A stretch of 64,000 bases of DNA, from the NCBI RefSeq assembly GCF_000429825.1, contig NZ_AUCP01000014.1, forward strand, positions 1-64,000. The letters are read 5' to 3'. The position numbers and the translations under genes were made by a program. Of the stretch, positions 38,073-46,683 are shown one piece after another. Below the pieces are notes generated by a model. It saw only the letters and a list, made by a program, of their open reading frames with translations, did no database searches and was not told the origin of the DNA. Origin of the DNA: Cohnella thermotolerans DSM 17683 (lineage in GTDB: Bacteria > Bacillota > Bacilli > Paenibacillales > Paenibacillaceae). Positions within the stretch are counted from its first letter, which is position 1, and each line of letters starts with the position of its first letter.

Positions 38073-39026
38073 CTACGGATACAGCTTCGCGGCCAGCGAG
38101 ACCAGCGCCTCGTTCGCGGCCAGATTGCCCGTCGTGCCGAACAATTCCTCCTCCAGATCATAGACGCGCCCGTTCTGCACCGCTTTGAAATGCTTCCATA
38201 TGTCGTTCTTCTTGAATTCCTCGTCGAACATCTTGACCACCTCATCCGGCATGCCGTGAGCCGCCCGCAGGATCACGTCCGGGTTGGCCTGCTGCAGGTA
38301 CTCCGTATTGGAAGCCAGATATTCGACCGATTCCCCCTGCACGACATTGACTCCGCCCAGCAATCTTACCAGATCGCCGATATACGAATGCTCCGTCGCC
38401 ACAAGGTAGCTGCCCGGCACGCCCAGCAGAATAAGCACCGTCGGCTTCTCCTTGCCGGCCGTTTCGGCCTGCAGCCTGCTCAGGGTCGCATTGAAGCTGT
38501 CCGAGAGGGTGGCGGCTTGCTCCGCGCGGTCGTACTTGGCGCCCAACTCGACGATCGCCTGCTGCATATCGGCCAAGCTCGTCAAGTCGAGGAACGTCGC
38601 CTTGATGCCCGCCTGCTCGAAGACCGGCTCCAGGTCGTACTGCAGGGTCGTCACGGACAGCACGTCCGTCGGCTTCAGCGACTTCACGAGTTCCATGTCC
38701 GGGCTCATCGGGTTGCCGACCTTCGTGACGCCGTCATACCGCGCCGGCAGCGTCTTGACGCTCTTGGGGATGCCGACCAGATCGAGCCCGAGGGCATCCA
38801 TGATCTGCGTAATCGCGACCGTCGTGGAGACGATGCGCGGAGGCGGCGTCTCGGCAGGGGCGGCGGGAGCGGACCCCGCCGCGGTCGGCGCAGCCGTCTC
38901 CGCCGGCTGTCCGGCCGCCGCCGCGCGATCCGGCTGCAAGCGAGTCCCCCCTTGCGCGCAGCCGGCAGCCAGGAGCGACCAGACGAGCAGCACGGCAAGA
39001 CCGGTCCAGAAGCGATATCTCTTCAT
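38073..39026 (-). CDS. Haem/iron ABC transporter substrate-binding lipoprotein (module 2)
   Basis: Lipobox LAAGC after a short signal, then an Ala/Pro-rich spacer and a class III binding-protein fold (PPRIVSTTVAITQIMDALGL, NPMSPDMELVKSLKPTDVLSV, YLQQANPDVILRAAHGMPDE, GTTGNLAANEALVSLAAKLYP). The 317-residue protein starts at ATG 39026, 5 bases after AGGAGG. It is the receiving protein for module 2; why the locus needs two receptors is unknown. Confidence 0.88.
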   Translation of the reverse strand: MKRYRFWTGLAVLLVWSLLAAGCAQGGTRLQPDRAAAAGQPAETAAPTAAGSAPAAPAETPPPRIVSTTVAITQIMDALGLDLVGIPKSVKTLPARYDGVTKVGNPMSPDMELVKSLKPTDVLSVTTLQYDLEPVFEQAGIKATFLDLTSLADMQQAIVELGAKYDRAEQAATLSDSFNATLSRLQAETAGKEKPTVLILLGVPGSYLVATEHSYIGDLVRLLGGVNVVQGESVEYLASNTEYLQQANPDVILRAAHGMPDEVVKMFDEEFKKNDIWKHFKAVQNGRVYDLEEELFGTTGNLAANEALVSLAAKLYP

Positions 39027-39149
39027 ATAATCCTCCTGAAAAATCGTGCTGAGGACACTCGCTTTCAGAGTTCCCTGCAGCACCTGTGAAGGTGGGCGGC
39101 GCGATCCCGCGGGCACGGCCCGCCGCGCGGTCTCGCCGCCACGCGCCGG

Positions 39150-42100
39150 TTAGGGCGTCGCGGTTGCCGCGGCTTCTTCCCGATCCGCTTGCTCCGCGGC
39201 TACCGCCGCTTGCGCTTCCGCGTAATCGAGCGCCCGCACAATCAGCGTCACCGCCTGCGCCCGCGAGAACGCGACCGTCACGCCGAACCGGTTGCCCTCG
39301 ATTCCGTTGATCAAGCCGTATTTCACCGCCGTTGCCACATAAGGCCGGGCATATGCGGGAATTTTCGCCGCGTCGGCGAACGTCGGGCCGGCTGCCTCTT
39401 CCAACGGCAAGCCGAGCGCCCTGACGGCCAGCACCGCCGCGTCCGTGCGGCTGATCTCCTGCTGCGGCCGGAAGGAACCGTCCTGGAAGCCTCCGACTAT
39501 CCCCGCGGCGACCGCTTGTTTGACAAGCTCCTGCGCCCAGGGCTTAATCTGATCCGTATCGGTGAAGCGAAGCTCCGCAGCGCCGCCGTTCAGTTTGAAC
39601 GCCCGGCTCAGCATCGCCACGAATTCGACGCGGCTCACGGTCTCATTCGGCCGGAACGAACCGTCCGCGAACCCGTTGACGATGCCCCGCTCTACGGCGC
39701 GGCTAATATCGCGGGCTGCCCAATGGCCCGCCGCATCCGGGAATTCGATTCCCGGCTGCTGTCCGCCCGGCGTGTCCGTCCCGCCGGCATTGCCGTTCGT
39801 TCCTTCCTCTTCTCCCGTTTCCTCTCCTGTTCCACCTCCGGCCGAAGATCCGCCTCCTCCCGGATTCGGTCTGTCGGTAACCGTTCCGAACGTTTCCCCG
39901 GACCATTTCGTAACCGACTTGTACGTGCCAAGCTTGATCTGGATGTCATATTCATGGAAGTAATTCATTTCGGGCCAGTCGACCTTCACATGTCCGTTCA
40001 GCACATTCGTCAGATCCGAGACCTGGAACCTGACCCATCTCGTATTGGCGGACGAGTCGGTTTCCGTCACTTGGGTCGACTTGCCTTCGACGGTAAAGGC
40101 GGTAATCTCCTTGCTTTGCTTCAACCAAATATAGACGTATTTCTTGCCGTTCTCGACGAGCAGGCGACCGGGGTGCGCCACGTATTCATCCATCACCGAA
40201 TTTTGCGAGGTGCCGTACTTCAAAATACGGAAGTTAATCTGGTACTTCCCGTCCGCCAAATCGCTCGATCCTCCAGATCCTCCGGACCCTCCGGATCCAC
40301 CCGATCCGCCGGACCCCTTCGGTACGACCGCTGCGGCGAACGCAGCCATCGCCTGTTCAAGCGCCTTCACCGCGTCGTCCGACGTCATCTGGGTTCCGTC
40401 CGTACGCGCCGCCTCCGCTCCGGCTGTCGCGATCGCCTGCTTCAGCGCGGCCGCGACCGCGGCCGGATATTGCCCCGGCTGGTCTCCGACCGTCGCACCG
40501 GCCAACAGAGCTGCGGCCTCCGCAACTTTGCCGGCGAGCGCCGCGTTGTCGATGTCGTTGAAATTCAACCGCACGTCGTGCGTTCCGCTCGCGTCGACGA
40601 CTCGCGCCTTCGTCAAAGCGGCCGCATCCGGAATCGCGATTTTGACCACCCGCGTATTGGCGTTCTTGTCCTCGCTGACGGTCGCCGCATCGACGTACTC
40701 CGCACCGTTATCCACCTTAAGCGACACGGACGAGCTGTTGCGAAGCGTAAACACCGCCTGAAGAACGCCCGCTTCCCATTTCATTTCAGCCGGCCCCGAG
40801 AAATAAGAGCCAACGGAGGAGAAAGTGTCCGACGTTCCGTCTGCCACCGTGAAGTTGGACAAATAGGCGGCGTTCCGGCGGAAATGATCCACCGCTGTTT
40901 GCAAATCGGAGCCGGCCTTTGCGATTGCGGGTCTGGTGGAAGCCAAATTGCCGGCAACCGTCCGGGCGGCGGCGATCGCGGCCGCCAAATCCTTGCGGGC
41001 CTGCTCGTAGGCGCTGTCCGCGCTCGCTTTGTCCAGCAGCTTCTGCGCAGCCGTCACCTCGTCGTTCAATTTCTTCAATTCGTTGTAGTTGTAGCTGATA
41101 TAGACGTTGCGAGTTTCGCCTCCGACCTTGTAGCTCAAGAAGGACAACCCTTCATAGAGGTCGGGATTGCCGCTTGCCCTGCTCTTCACCTGGTACGCCT
41201 TGCGCTCGGCTGTCGTGCCGTTCTGAAGCAGCACGGCCCTATACATCTCATTGTCGATCGTCACGTTGTCGTCATACGTGCCGTTGATGTTCGGGTAGGA
41301 CATCAGCACGTCGGCAACGCCGGCGTTGACAAAAGTCAGATTGGCGTAGGTGTTCGTATCCTGCGCGTTGGTCAGCAAGTACGCCGTGCCGGTAAAATCG
41401 GAAGCGTAGGCCGACTGCGCGGTCGCAGACGTTCTGTTGTCCAAAATATAAATGGGCAGCGGAGTCGGATTCAGCGTATAAACGAGCTTGCTCCGCGTTT
41501 GGTACGTGTTGGTAAGCGACGTTGTGCGCGAAGCCACCTCCGCCTCTGTCGCCGCGCTGTTCGTCAACACCGCTTCAGCGCTCTTCAAAGCGTTCTCCAG
41601 CGCGGACTTCGTGCCTCTGGCAAATTCGCCGTCGGACACGGGAGCATAGACGCCTTCCTTGCCTTCCGTCTTGCCAACCTCCCCGTGCTCCAGCACAAGT
41701 TGGTACAGAGCTTGCGTCTTATCGTAAATTTCCTGAAGCGCGGATTTATCCACCGAGCGGACGGACGCGCGGAACGCGTCGAGCGCAGCCGTTAACTCGG
41801 TGTACGCCGTCTCGACCCCGGACGGATTCGCCGCCGCATTCGCCGCAGCCGTCTCCGCCGCCGTAATGCTCGTGTTCAGCTTCTCTTTGGAACCGGCCGG
41901 ATACTGTCCGTATTCGGTTCCTTCCGCCGCGCTGTCGTATACGCTGCGGGCGGCGCCGATGAGATCGTTCAGCTTCTGCAGCGCCTCCGTACCGTCTCCG
42001 CCGGTGCCCGGGTCTCCTTCACCCGGTTCTGTCCGCGGCAGCGAGCTGGTGTCGATCGACAGCTGCACATTGTACCAATTGTCGTATACCAGCCCCGGAT

Positions 42101-42581
42101 ACTTCGGATTGTTAATGATCACGACATGCATAAGGACGTCGATCTTGTCGCTTAAATTCTCCACGCCCACGGCAACTTCAACCGGTCCGCCGTCGACGCT
42201 CGGGGAACTGACCGTGTATTCCTCGTAACCTTCCGCGTCCGACACGACGTTGTTGACCACCTTGGCCTTGGCCGCCCCCGGCTTGCGGAAGGCGATATAC
42301 GGAATCAACGCGTAGTTTTCACTCGTCACTTGATGATAGAAGGTCGCCTTGCCGTTCTCCACGACCAACCTTCCGGAATTCTCCACATTCAGGAAACCAT
42401 TCGCGGCTGACGTGGTCGTCGTCTCGTCCTTCAGATACTCGTAGGACAGATTCGTATATTCGCCGTCCGCGACGACCGCTTCGCCGCCGGTCTCATCGGC
42501 CGCGGAACCCGGCGACGGGAAGGTGAACAACAGCAGCGCCGCGATCCACAACAGAACTGTTTTTCTGATCGTCATATTCAA
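39150..42581 (-). CDS. Large S-layer-anchored NEAT-domain haem surface protein
   Basis: A 1143-residue secreted protein. Order: signal peptide (1-28); NEAT domain 1 (about 38-180) with YDNWY at 166-170; two FIVAR-like helical repeats (about 200-365); a beta-rich central region (about 370-500); another FIVAR-like helix (500-585); a NEAT-like domain lacking the ligand motif (about 590-690, THDVRLNF); a helical segment; a Gly/Ser linker; NEAT domain (about 778-890) with YFHEY; an acidic linker; three SLH domains (about 947-995, 1005-1057, 1067-1117) that bind wall polymer. TTG 42581 follows AAGGAG. Comparable to BslK of Bacillus anthracis. It should capture haem at the cell surface. Confidence 0.9.
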   Translation of the reverse strand: MNMTIRKTVLLWIAALLLFTFPSPGSAADETGGEAVVADGEYTNLSYEYLKDETTTTSAANGFLNVENSGRLVVENGKATFYHQVTSENYALIPYIAFRKPGAAKAKVVNNVVSDAEGYEEYTVSSPSVDGGPVEVAVGVENLSDKIDVLMHVVIINNPKYPGLVYDNWYNVQLSIDTSSLPRTEPGEGDPGTGGDGTEALQKLNDLIGAARSVYDSAAEGTEYGQYPAGSKEKLNTSITAAETAAANAAANPSGVETAYTELTAALDAFRASVRSVDKSALQEIYDKTQALYQLVLEHGEVGKTEGKEGVYAPVSDGEFARGTKSALENALKSAEAVLTNSAATEAEVASRTTSLTNTYQTRSKLVYTLNPTPLPIYILDNRTSATAQSAYASDFTGTAYLLTNAQDTNTYANLTFVNAGVADVLMSYPNINGTYDDNVTIDNEMYRAVLLQNGTTAERKAYQVKSRASGNPDLYEGLSFLSYKVGGETRNVYISYNYNELKKLNDEVTAAQKLLDKASADSAYEQARKDLAAAIAAARTVAGNLASTRPAIAKAGSDLQTAVDHFRRNAAYLSNFTVADGTSDTFSSVGSYFSGPAEMKWEAGVLQAVFTLRNSSSVSLKVDNGAEYVDAATVSEDKNANTRVVKIAIPDAAALTKARVVDASGTHDVRLNFNDIDNAALAGKVAEAAALLAGATVGDQPGQYPAAVAAALKQAIATAGAEAARTDGTQMTSDDAVKALEQAMAAFAAAVVPKGSGGSGGSGGSGGSGGSSDLADGKYQINFRILKYGTSQNSVMDEYVAHPGRLLVENGKKYVYIWLKQSKEITAFTVEGKSTQVTETDSSANTRWVRFQVSDLTNVLNGHVKVDWPEMNYFHEYDIQIKLGTYKSVTKWSGETFGTVTDRPNPGGGGSSAGGGTGEETGEEEGTNGNAGGTDTPGGQQPGIEFPDAAGHWAARDISRAVERGIVNGFADGSFRPNETVSRVEFVAMLSRAFKLNGGAAELRFTDTDQIKPWAQELVKQAVAAGIVGGFQDGSFRPQQEISRTDAAVLAVRALGLPLEEAAGPTFADAAKIPAYARPYVATAVKYGLINGIEGNRFGVTVAFSRAQAVTLIVRALDYAEAQAAVAAEQADREEAAATATP

Positions 42582-42769
42582 GTTTTAACTAGCTCCTTAA
42601 GATTTGGAATGGATTTGCAATGTATTCGAACTCGCACCCAGCCTGCGCGGGTTGGGAGACGTGCAGCGCATCCGGCTCCGGCTCAAGCCTGGCGAACTGT
42701 TTTCGATCGGGATGAGATAAGCGATGTGCTACACAGGCATTTGACCGGCAAAGCAAGACGGCGGTTGCG

Positions 42770-42803
42770 GCCGAAACGGTCTGAAAAAGCAGACCGTCTC
42801 GGC
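42770..42803 (-). terminator. Hairpin between the small NEAT gene and the NEAT/SLH gene
   Basis: Stem ACGGTCTG/CAGACCGT (42776-42783, 42790-42797) extended by GCCGA/TCGGC, loop of six bases, 27 bases after the small gene. On the minus strand no good U-run follows, so partial termination or an mRNA 3'-end stabiliser is more likely than a full stop. The remaining 42582-42829 shows no gene. Confidence 0.5.
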
Positions 42804-42829
42804 ATTGGCATGCTCAGGCAATACTCCGT

Positions 42830-43210
42830 TTAGTCCCAATGAATATCGAGATCGTACCAGTCGTCATGGAACGGGGCCACGACAACGTGCAGCGAGATCG
42901 GAATATCGGCGCTGTCGCTGCCGGGGAACACGAACGTCGTGACGCCGGAGCTGTAGGAGCCGTAGTAGGTCACGCCATCCTTAACCAATTCCGGGAAGTA
43001 ATTGCCCGTCAACTTGATCGTGACCTTGCCGGTCGAATTGTCGATCGTGGCGGGTCCGGCAATAAACGAGCTCGAATGCGAATCCTCCGCGCCGTTGTAA
43101 TAAAACTTGTAGCTGTGCGTCCAGGTCGCAGCGAAAGCCGGGACGGCCAGCACGAGCGCAAGAACAGCCATTAATACGAATGAGACCGGCTTTTTCATCG
43201 TTGCAGCCAT
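42830..43210 (-). CDS. Small secreted NEAT-like protein, candidate hemophore
   Basis: 126 residues: signal peptide cut near AVPAFA-ATW, then a ~97-residue beta-rich domain that aligns with the NEAT proteins next door (GPATIDNSTGKVTIKLTG against KPATVTFDHGKTTVRLTV; HDDWYDLDIHW against YDNWYNVQLSI). At the iron-ligand motif YxxxY the first Tyr is His (HDDWY). It is far shorter than other NEAT proteins and has no anchor, so it should be released. ATG 43210 has AAGGAG 10 bases upstream. First gene after the Fur box, hence probably the most strongly expressed. Confidence 0.7.
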   Translation of the reverse strand: MAATMKKPVSFVLMAVLALVLAVPAFAATWTHSYKFYYNGAEDSHSSSFIAGPATIDNSTGKVTIKLTGNYFPELVKDGVTYYGSYSSGVTTFVFPGSDSADIPISLHVVVAPFHDDWYDLDIHWD

Positions 43211-43345
43211 TATCCATACACTCCTTAAATTTGAAATTTGTAGTGCTATTCTCGTTTCCGGATATCCGACGGGACGGCTTACAACTGATGGTGCGACAGC
43301 TTGATTCTCTTGACGGCATCACTCCAGGGTCATTTTTGTTCAATC

Positions 43346-43367
43346 GATAATGATAATCATTATCATT
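43346..43367 (-). promoter_or_regulatory. Fur box of the haem acquisition operon
   Basis: GATAATGATAATCATTATC at 43346-43364, continuing as a second overlapping register to 43367, a nearly ideal Fur site. It lies about 135 bases upstream of the small NEAT gene, just downstream of a TTGTTT -35-like element on the minus strand. The 43211-43579 gap holds only this control region and the hssS 3' flank. Confidence 0.9.
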
Positions 43368-43579
43368 TAAACAACCCGATGGTACATGATTCCAAATCAC
43401 TCTGTCAACCTATTTTTAGATATTTTTCTTTTTTTATTTTTATATTTCATATTATGTATTTTTGTATCCGTAACAAGGCGCGGCAAACTGAAGGAACGCC
43501 GCCGTTCCCCCGGCCTCTTCTCCTTCACCCGCGCAACGCCAGCTTAACGGCGAATTGTGAATGGAGCATGAACAACAGA

Positions 43580-44959
43580 TTACATCGGAATCGACACCCG
43601 GAAGGTGGTCCCTACTCCCGACTGGCTGAAAGCCTCGATCGTCCCTCCGTGCCGGTGAACGATTTTTTGCACGATGGACAGCCCCAGGCCGGTGCTGCCC
43701 GAAGTTCTGGAACGGGCTTTGTCCCCCCTAAAGAAACGGTCGTAAATAAACGGCAGCTGATCCTCGGGAATGCCGTCGCCGGTATCGGCCACCTCCACGA
43801 CGCAATTCCCTCCCTCGCAACGGGCCTGGATCGAAATCGAACGTCCTTCCGGCACATGCTTGACCGCGTTCGACAGCAGATTGGTCCATACCTGAAGCAG
43901 CAGCACTCCGTCCCCGCGGATCACTAGGTGACCGGGCACGGCCATGCGGACGGAGATCATCTTCTCCGTCAACTGCCACTCCATCAGCCGAAGCGCATGA
44001 TGGATCTGGCGCTTCAAATTATGCTCCTGCTTGGCGAAGCCGGCTTCTCCGGCGTTATCCAGCGTGGACAGCAGCAGCAATTGACGGCTCAAAGCCGCCA
44101 GGCGGCGCGCTTCCTGGCCGATAATGCCGGCATAGGATCGACGAAGCTCGTCCGGAAGCTCCGGCGTTTGCAGCATATCGGCGAAGCCCTGAATGGACGA
44201 CAACGGCGAATGGATCTCGTGGGACACATTGGCGACGAACTCCCGTTTCGCCTTGTCCGCACGCTCCAATTCCCGGCTCATCGTCTGAAAATGGGACGCC
44301 AGCTGCCCGATCTCGTCTTTTCTGTTCGTATTGAGTTGAAGATTGTAATGGCCTTGGGCGATCTTCTTGGTCGCTTCCGTCAGAAGCGTAACGGGCTGTA
44401 CCAGATAACGGGTGCTCAGGAGAAAGGTCGGAATGCTGAAGAGGACGGTAAGCAGAAAAATCAAGAAAAAATAAATCCGCAGTTCCCCGAACTGAAGCTG
44501 AATATCCGGCCGCAAAAACAGCGCGTACGCTTCCTCCCCGTCCTGCAGCCGCACGCCCACCGAGTTGCTCAGGCTGTTCTCGAAATAACCGGTCAGGAAG
44601 GGATAATCGGGATACTCCGCAACCCCGTGGTACACTTCGCCCTCCAGCACGATACGCTTGATATCGTCCGAGAGCTTCCCTTTGCGGAACGGGTGGCCGA
44701 AGAACATCTCGTTCCTGTTCCGGTCGACCAGATAAATCTGGTAACCGAGCGCGGCCGTATGGCTCAAATATTCTCCGAGCATGGCCGGATTACGCTCTGC
44801 GAATGCGCGTATTTCTTCGGCTATTCCCGTCAGCTTGGCGTCCGTCAGAGGCTTCAGCTTCCAATGATAATAGACGTTGGAGACATAGAAGCCCAGCAGC
44901 GTGCTGAGCGCAACCGTATACACGATAAGAACGAAGACGCGAAAATAGAGCGACTTCAT
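43580..44959 (-). CDS. hssS: Haem-sensing histidine kinase HssS
   Basis: A 459-residue membrane kinase matching staphylococcal HssS well: SNVYYHWKLKPLTDAKL after the first membrane segment, the sensor strings GYQIYLVDRNRNEMFFGHPF, EVYHGVAEYP, FLTGYFENSLSNSVGV and FLRPDIQLQF, a second membrane segment, HAMP, H-box NVSHEIHSPLSSIQGF and an ATPase domain (VADTGDGIPEDQLPFIYDRFF, STGLGLSIVQKI). It should autophosphorylate in response to excess haem or membrane damage. ATG 44959 overlaps the hssR stop as ATGA. Confidence 0.88.
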   Translation of the reverse strand: MKSLYFRVFVLIVYTVALSTLLGFYVSNVYYHWKLKPLTDAKLTGIAEEIRAFAERNPAMLGEYLSHTAALGYQIYLVDRNRNEMFFGHPFRKGKLSDDIKRIVLEGEVYHGVAEYPDYPFLTGYFENSLSNSVGVRLQDGEEAYALFLRPDIQLQFGELRIYFFLIFLLTVLFSIPTFLLSTRYLVQPVTLLTEATKKIAQGHYNLQLNTNRKDEIGQLASHFQTMSRELERADKAKREFVANVSHEIHSPLSSIQGFADMLQTPELPDELRRSYAGIIGQEARRLAALSRQLLLLSTLDNAGEAGFAKQEHNLKRQIHHALRLMEWQLTEKMISVRMAVPGHLVIRGDGVLLLQVWTNLLSNAVKHVPEGRSISIQARCEGGNCVVEVADTGDGIPEDQLPFIYDRFFRGDKARSRTSGSTGLGLSIVQKIVHRHGGTIEAFSQSGVGTTFRVSIPM

Positions 44960-45633
44960 AGCTCCGGAACCTCGATTTTGTACCCGATCCCTCTCACCGT
45001 ATGGATGATGAAGTTGTTCTCGCTGCCGATGAAGCGTTTGCGCAATCGTTTGATATGCACGTCCACCGTCCGCTCGTCGCCGGCGTAATCCGCTCCCCAT
45101 ACGAGCCGAATCAGATCATCGCGCGAGAACAGACGTCCCGGATATTGCGCCATCTGGGCCAGAAGCTCGAATTCCTTGAGCGGCAGCAGCACAACGGTAT
45201 CGCCGTCGATCACCTCATGATTCTGGAGATCGATCACAAGCCGATTCAGTCTGATCTTGTCGCTCGAAGGCACCGAATAGCGGCGGAACAGCGCCTTGAT
45301 TCGAAACAGCAGCTCCGGCAGCTCGTACGGCTTGGTCACGTAGTCGTCCGTACCGCTAAGATACCCCTGCGTCTTATCGGACAACTGGTCTCTTGCCGTC
45401 AGCAGAATGATCGGGATATCGTAGCTGTCCCTTATGTATTCGCACAAGGTCAGACCGTCGATCTTGGGCATCATGATGTCGAGAATCGCCAGATCGATCG
45501 GGTGCTCCTTCAGCACGGCAATCGCTTCCTCGCCGTCCTGCGCTTCCAGAACCCTGAATCCCTGTCTGGTCATGTAATGATTCAGAAGCGACCGGTTATG
45601 AACATCGTCATCTGTAATCAACAGCTGCTTCAT
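44956..45633 (-). CDS. hssR: Haem response regulator HssR (OmpR/PhoB family)
   Basis: 225 residues: receiver domain with acidic pocket TDDD, phospho-Asp52 in LAILDIMMPKIDG, the HssR-like SGTDDYVTKPYELPELLFRIKALFRRY and a winged-helix output (YPGRLFSRDDLIRLVWGADYAGDERTVDVHIKRLRKRF). In staphylococci and bacilli HssR activates the haem exporter HrtAB; no hrtAB is seen within this window. Located directly upstream of the haem uptake operon and led by a Fur-box promoter. Confidence 0.88.
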   Translation of the reverse strand: MKQLLITDDDVHNRSLLNHYMTRQGFRVLEAQDGEEAIAVLKEHPIDLAILDIMMPKIDGLTLCEYIRDSYDIPIILLTARDQLSDKTQGYLSGTDDYVTKPYELPELLFRIKALFRRYSVPSSDKIRLNRLVIDLQNHEVIDGDTVVLLPLKEFELLAQMAQYPGRLFSRDDLIRLVWGADYAGDERTVDVHIKRLRKRFIGSENNFIIHTVRGIGYKIEVPEL

Positions 45634-45775
45634 GCTCCATCATCCACCTGTTAAGCGCGGAATTTCTTTCCTATATTGATTGACCCGACCAAACTTCCGG
45701 ATGCTTCGATCGAACCGAGCTCATCCATTTTGATATTTTTTTCAATATTTAGGTTATTAAAGCAATCTCACCCCC

Positions 45776-45805
45776 ATTATAATCGATATTGATTATCATT
45801 ATCAA
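45776..45805 (-). promoter_or_regulatory. Promoter with Fur box for hssRS
   Basis: On the minus strand TTGATA (45805-45800), 18 bases, TATAAT (45781-45776). The spacer and -35 form GATAATGATAATCAATATC, a good Fur site. The leader to hssR is about 140 bases. Nothing else in 45634-46154 looks like a gene. Confidence 0.8.
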
Positions 45806-45976
45806 TTAAAAAAGATCGCATTTGGCTCGCCTCTGTACCGTGATTGTAAAAGTGAATTATGAACGGTGTGTGAATATCAAATTACAACCCATCGATCGGC
45901 GCGGCGGGTCCGTTCGACCGGAGACGATTCAGAATTGAATTTGGGCGAGGCTTAGGAATTCTGGCGCGAATAAACC

Positions 45977-46012
45977 GGAAACGGCGGCCCCCGATCTGGA
46001 GACTGCCGTTTC
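45977..46012 (-). terminator. Inverted repeat, possible terminator
   Basis: Arms GGAAACGGC (45977-45985) and GCCGTTTCC (46004-46012), beyond the end of the flavodoxin-fragment transcript. No strong U-run follows on the minus strand, only GGTTTATTCG. Confidence 0.4.
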
Positions 46013-46154
46013 CGTCCGCTGCGAGTTATCCTTGTATGAGAGAGCAAATCAGCTCGCGGCACCGCGTCTACTCCCGGATGAGATCCAGACCGAATCGACC
46101 CGAGCGGCAGCCATAGCGGATCGCCCGCCCGGGCGCGGCCGCAGGTCGCGCCGT

Positions 46155-46343
46155 TCAACCCCATCCGTCCCCCCGTTCCCGGAGCGAGTCCGCAGACTTG
46201 TCGCGCCCCACCGGATGAACCAGAAGCTCGATCAACGAGAGCTGCTCTTTATCCTCACCGCGCCCTCCCAGTCGTTCCGCCTCGCCGTCAAGATCTGCCT
46301 CCTGCTCCTTCATCGTTTGGTAGATTTGATATAAAAGTCCCAT
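46155..46343 (-). CDS. Small charged protein, unknown
   Basis: A possible 62-residue protein beginning MGLLYQIYQTMKEQEADLDGEAE, helical and highly charged. GGGAG lies 9 bases before its ATG, and it follows the flavodoxin-fragment gene by 39 bases on the same strand, so it could be in that Fur-controlled transcript. I recognise no family, and it may be a chance reading frame. Confidence 0.35.
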   Translation of the reverse strand: MGLLYQIYQTMKEQEADLDGEAERLGGRGEDKEQLSLIELLVHPVGRDKSADSLRERGDGWG

Positions 46344-46382
46344 CTCCTTGTTCTCCCTTCGCTTATTGGTTTCGGTCTGCCT

Positions 46383-46667
46383 TTAGCGGACGCCGGTGAG
46401 ATGCCGGACAAATTGCCTGCCGAACTGTCTGCACGCTTCCTTCTCCTGCGGACTCGGCGTCAGCTCGATCTTCAGCCCCGGCGCGACTACTTCGGCTCCC
46501 AGTTGGCGCAGCTTGTCGATCAGCGTATCGACAGCCGCGCCGCGAGCCGGGTAGCGGGAGTCGCACGAGCCGAACACCGCCGCCTGCTTGCGTTCCAGCC
46601 GCAGTTCGTCCAACTCGTCGTAAAAATCCAAAAATTCGTCCGGCGGAACGAACAGAGCATGTGTCAC
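46383..46667 (-). CDS. Flavodoxin C-terminal half under an intact Fur promoter
   Basis: 94 residues matching only the second half of a short-chain flavodoxin: PDEFLDFYDELDELRLERKQAAVFGSCDSRYP and GAAVDTLIDKLRQLGAEVVAPGLKIELTPSPQE. The first ~55-60 residues, with the FMN phosphate loop, are missing and not found upstream in any frame. Yet GTG 46667 has AAAGG 8 bases upstream and a full Fur-regulated promoter. It cannot bind FMN like a normal flavodoxin. Either a decaying gene after an internal deletion, or a reduced protein kept for another purpose. Fur-controlled flavodoxins normally replace ferredoxin in iron starvation. Confidence 0.75.
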   Translation of the reverse strand: MTHALFVPPDEFLDFYDELDELRLERKQAAVFGSCDSRYPARGAAVDTLIDKLRQLGAEVVAPGLKIELTPSPQEKEACRQFGRQFVRHLTGVR

Positions 46668-46683
46668 GATCGCTGCCTTTCTA

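Noticed and set aside
40264-40316. Tandem short repeats like a CRISPR or VNTR
   Set aside because: They encode a Gly/Gly/Ser linker inside the NEAT/SLH protein; there are no spacers.
39189-41795. 868-codon open frame on the plus strand
   Set aside because: It is antisense to the NEAT/SLH gene, is Arg-rich with no motif or start site, and arises from the high-GC third positions of the real gene.
45952-46164. 70-codon leftward frame after the small charged protein
   Set aside because: It overlaps an inverted repeat and has low-complexity, shadow-like content.
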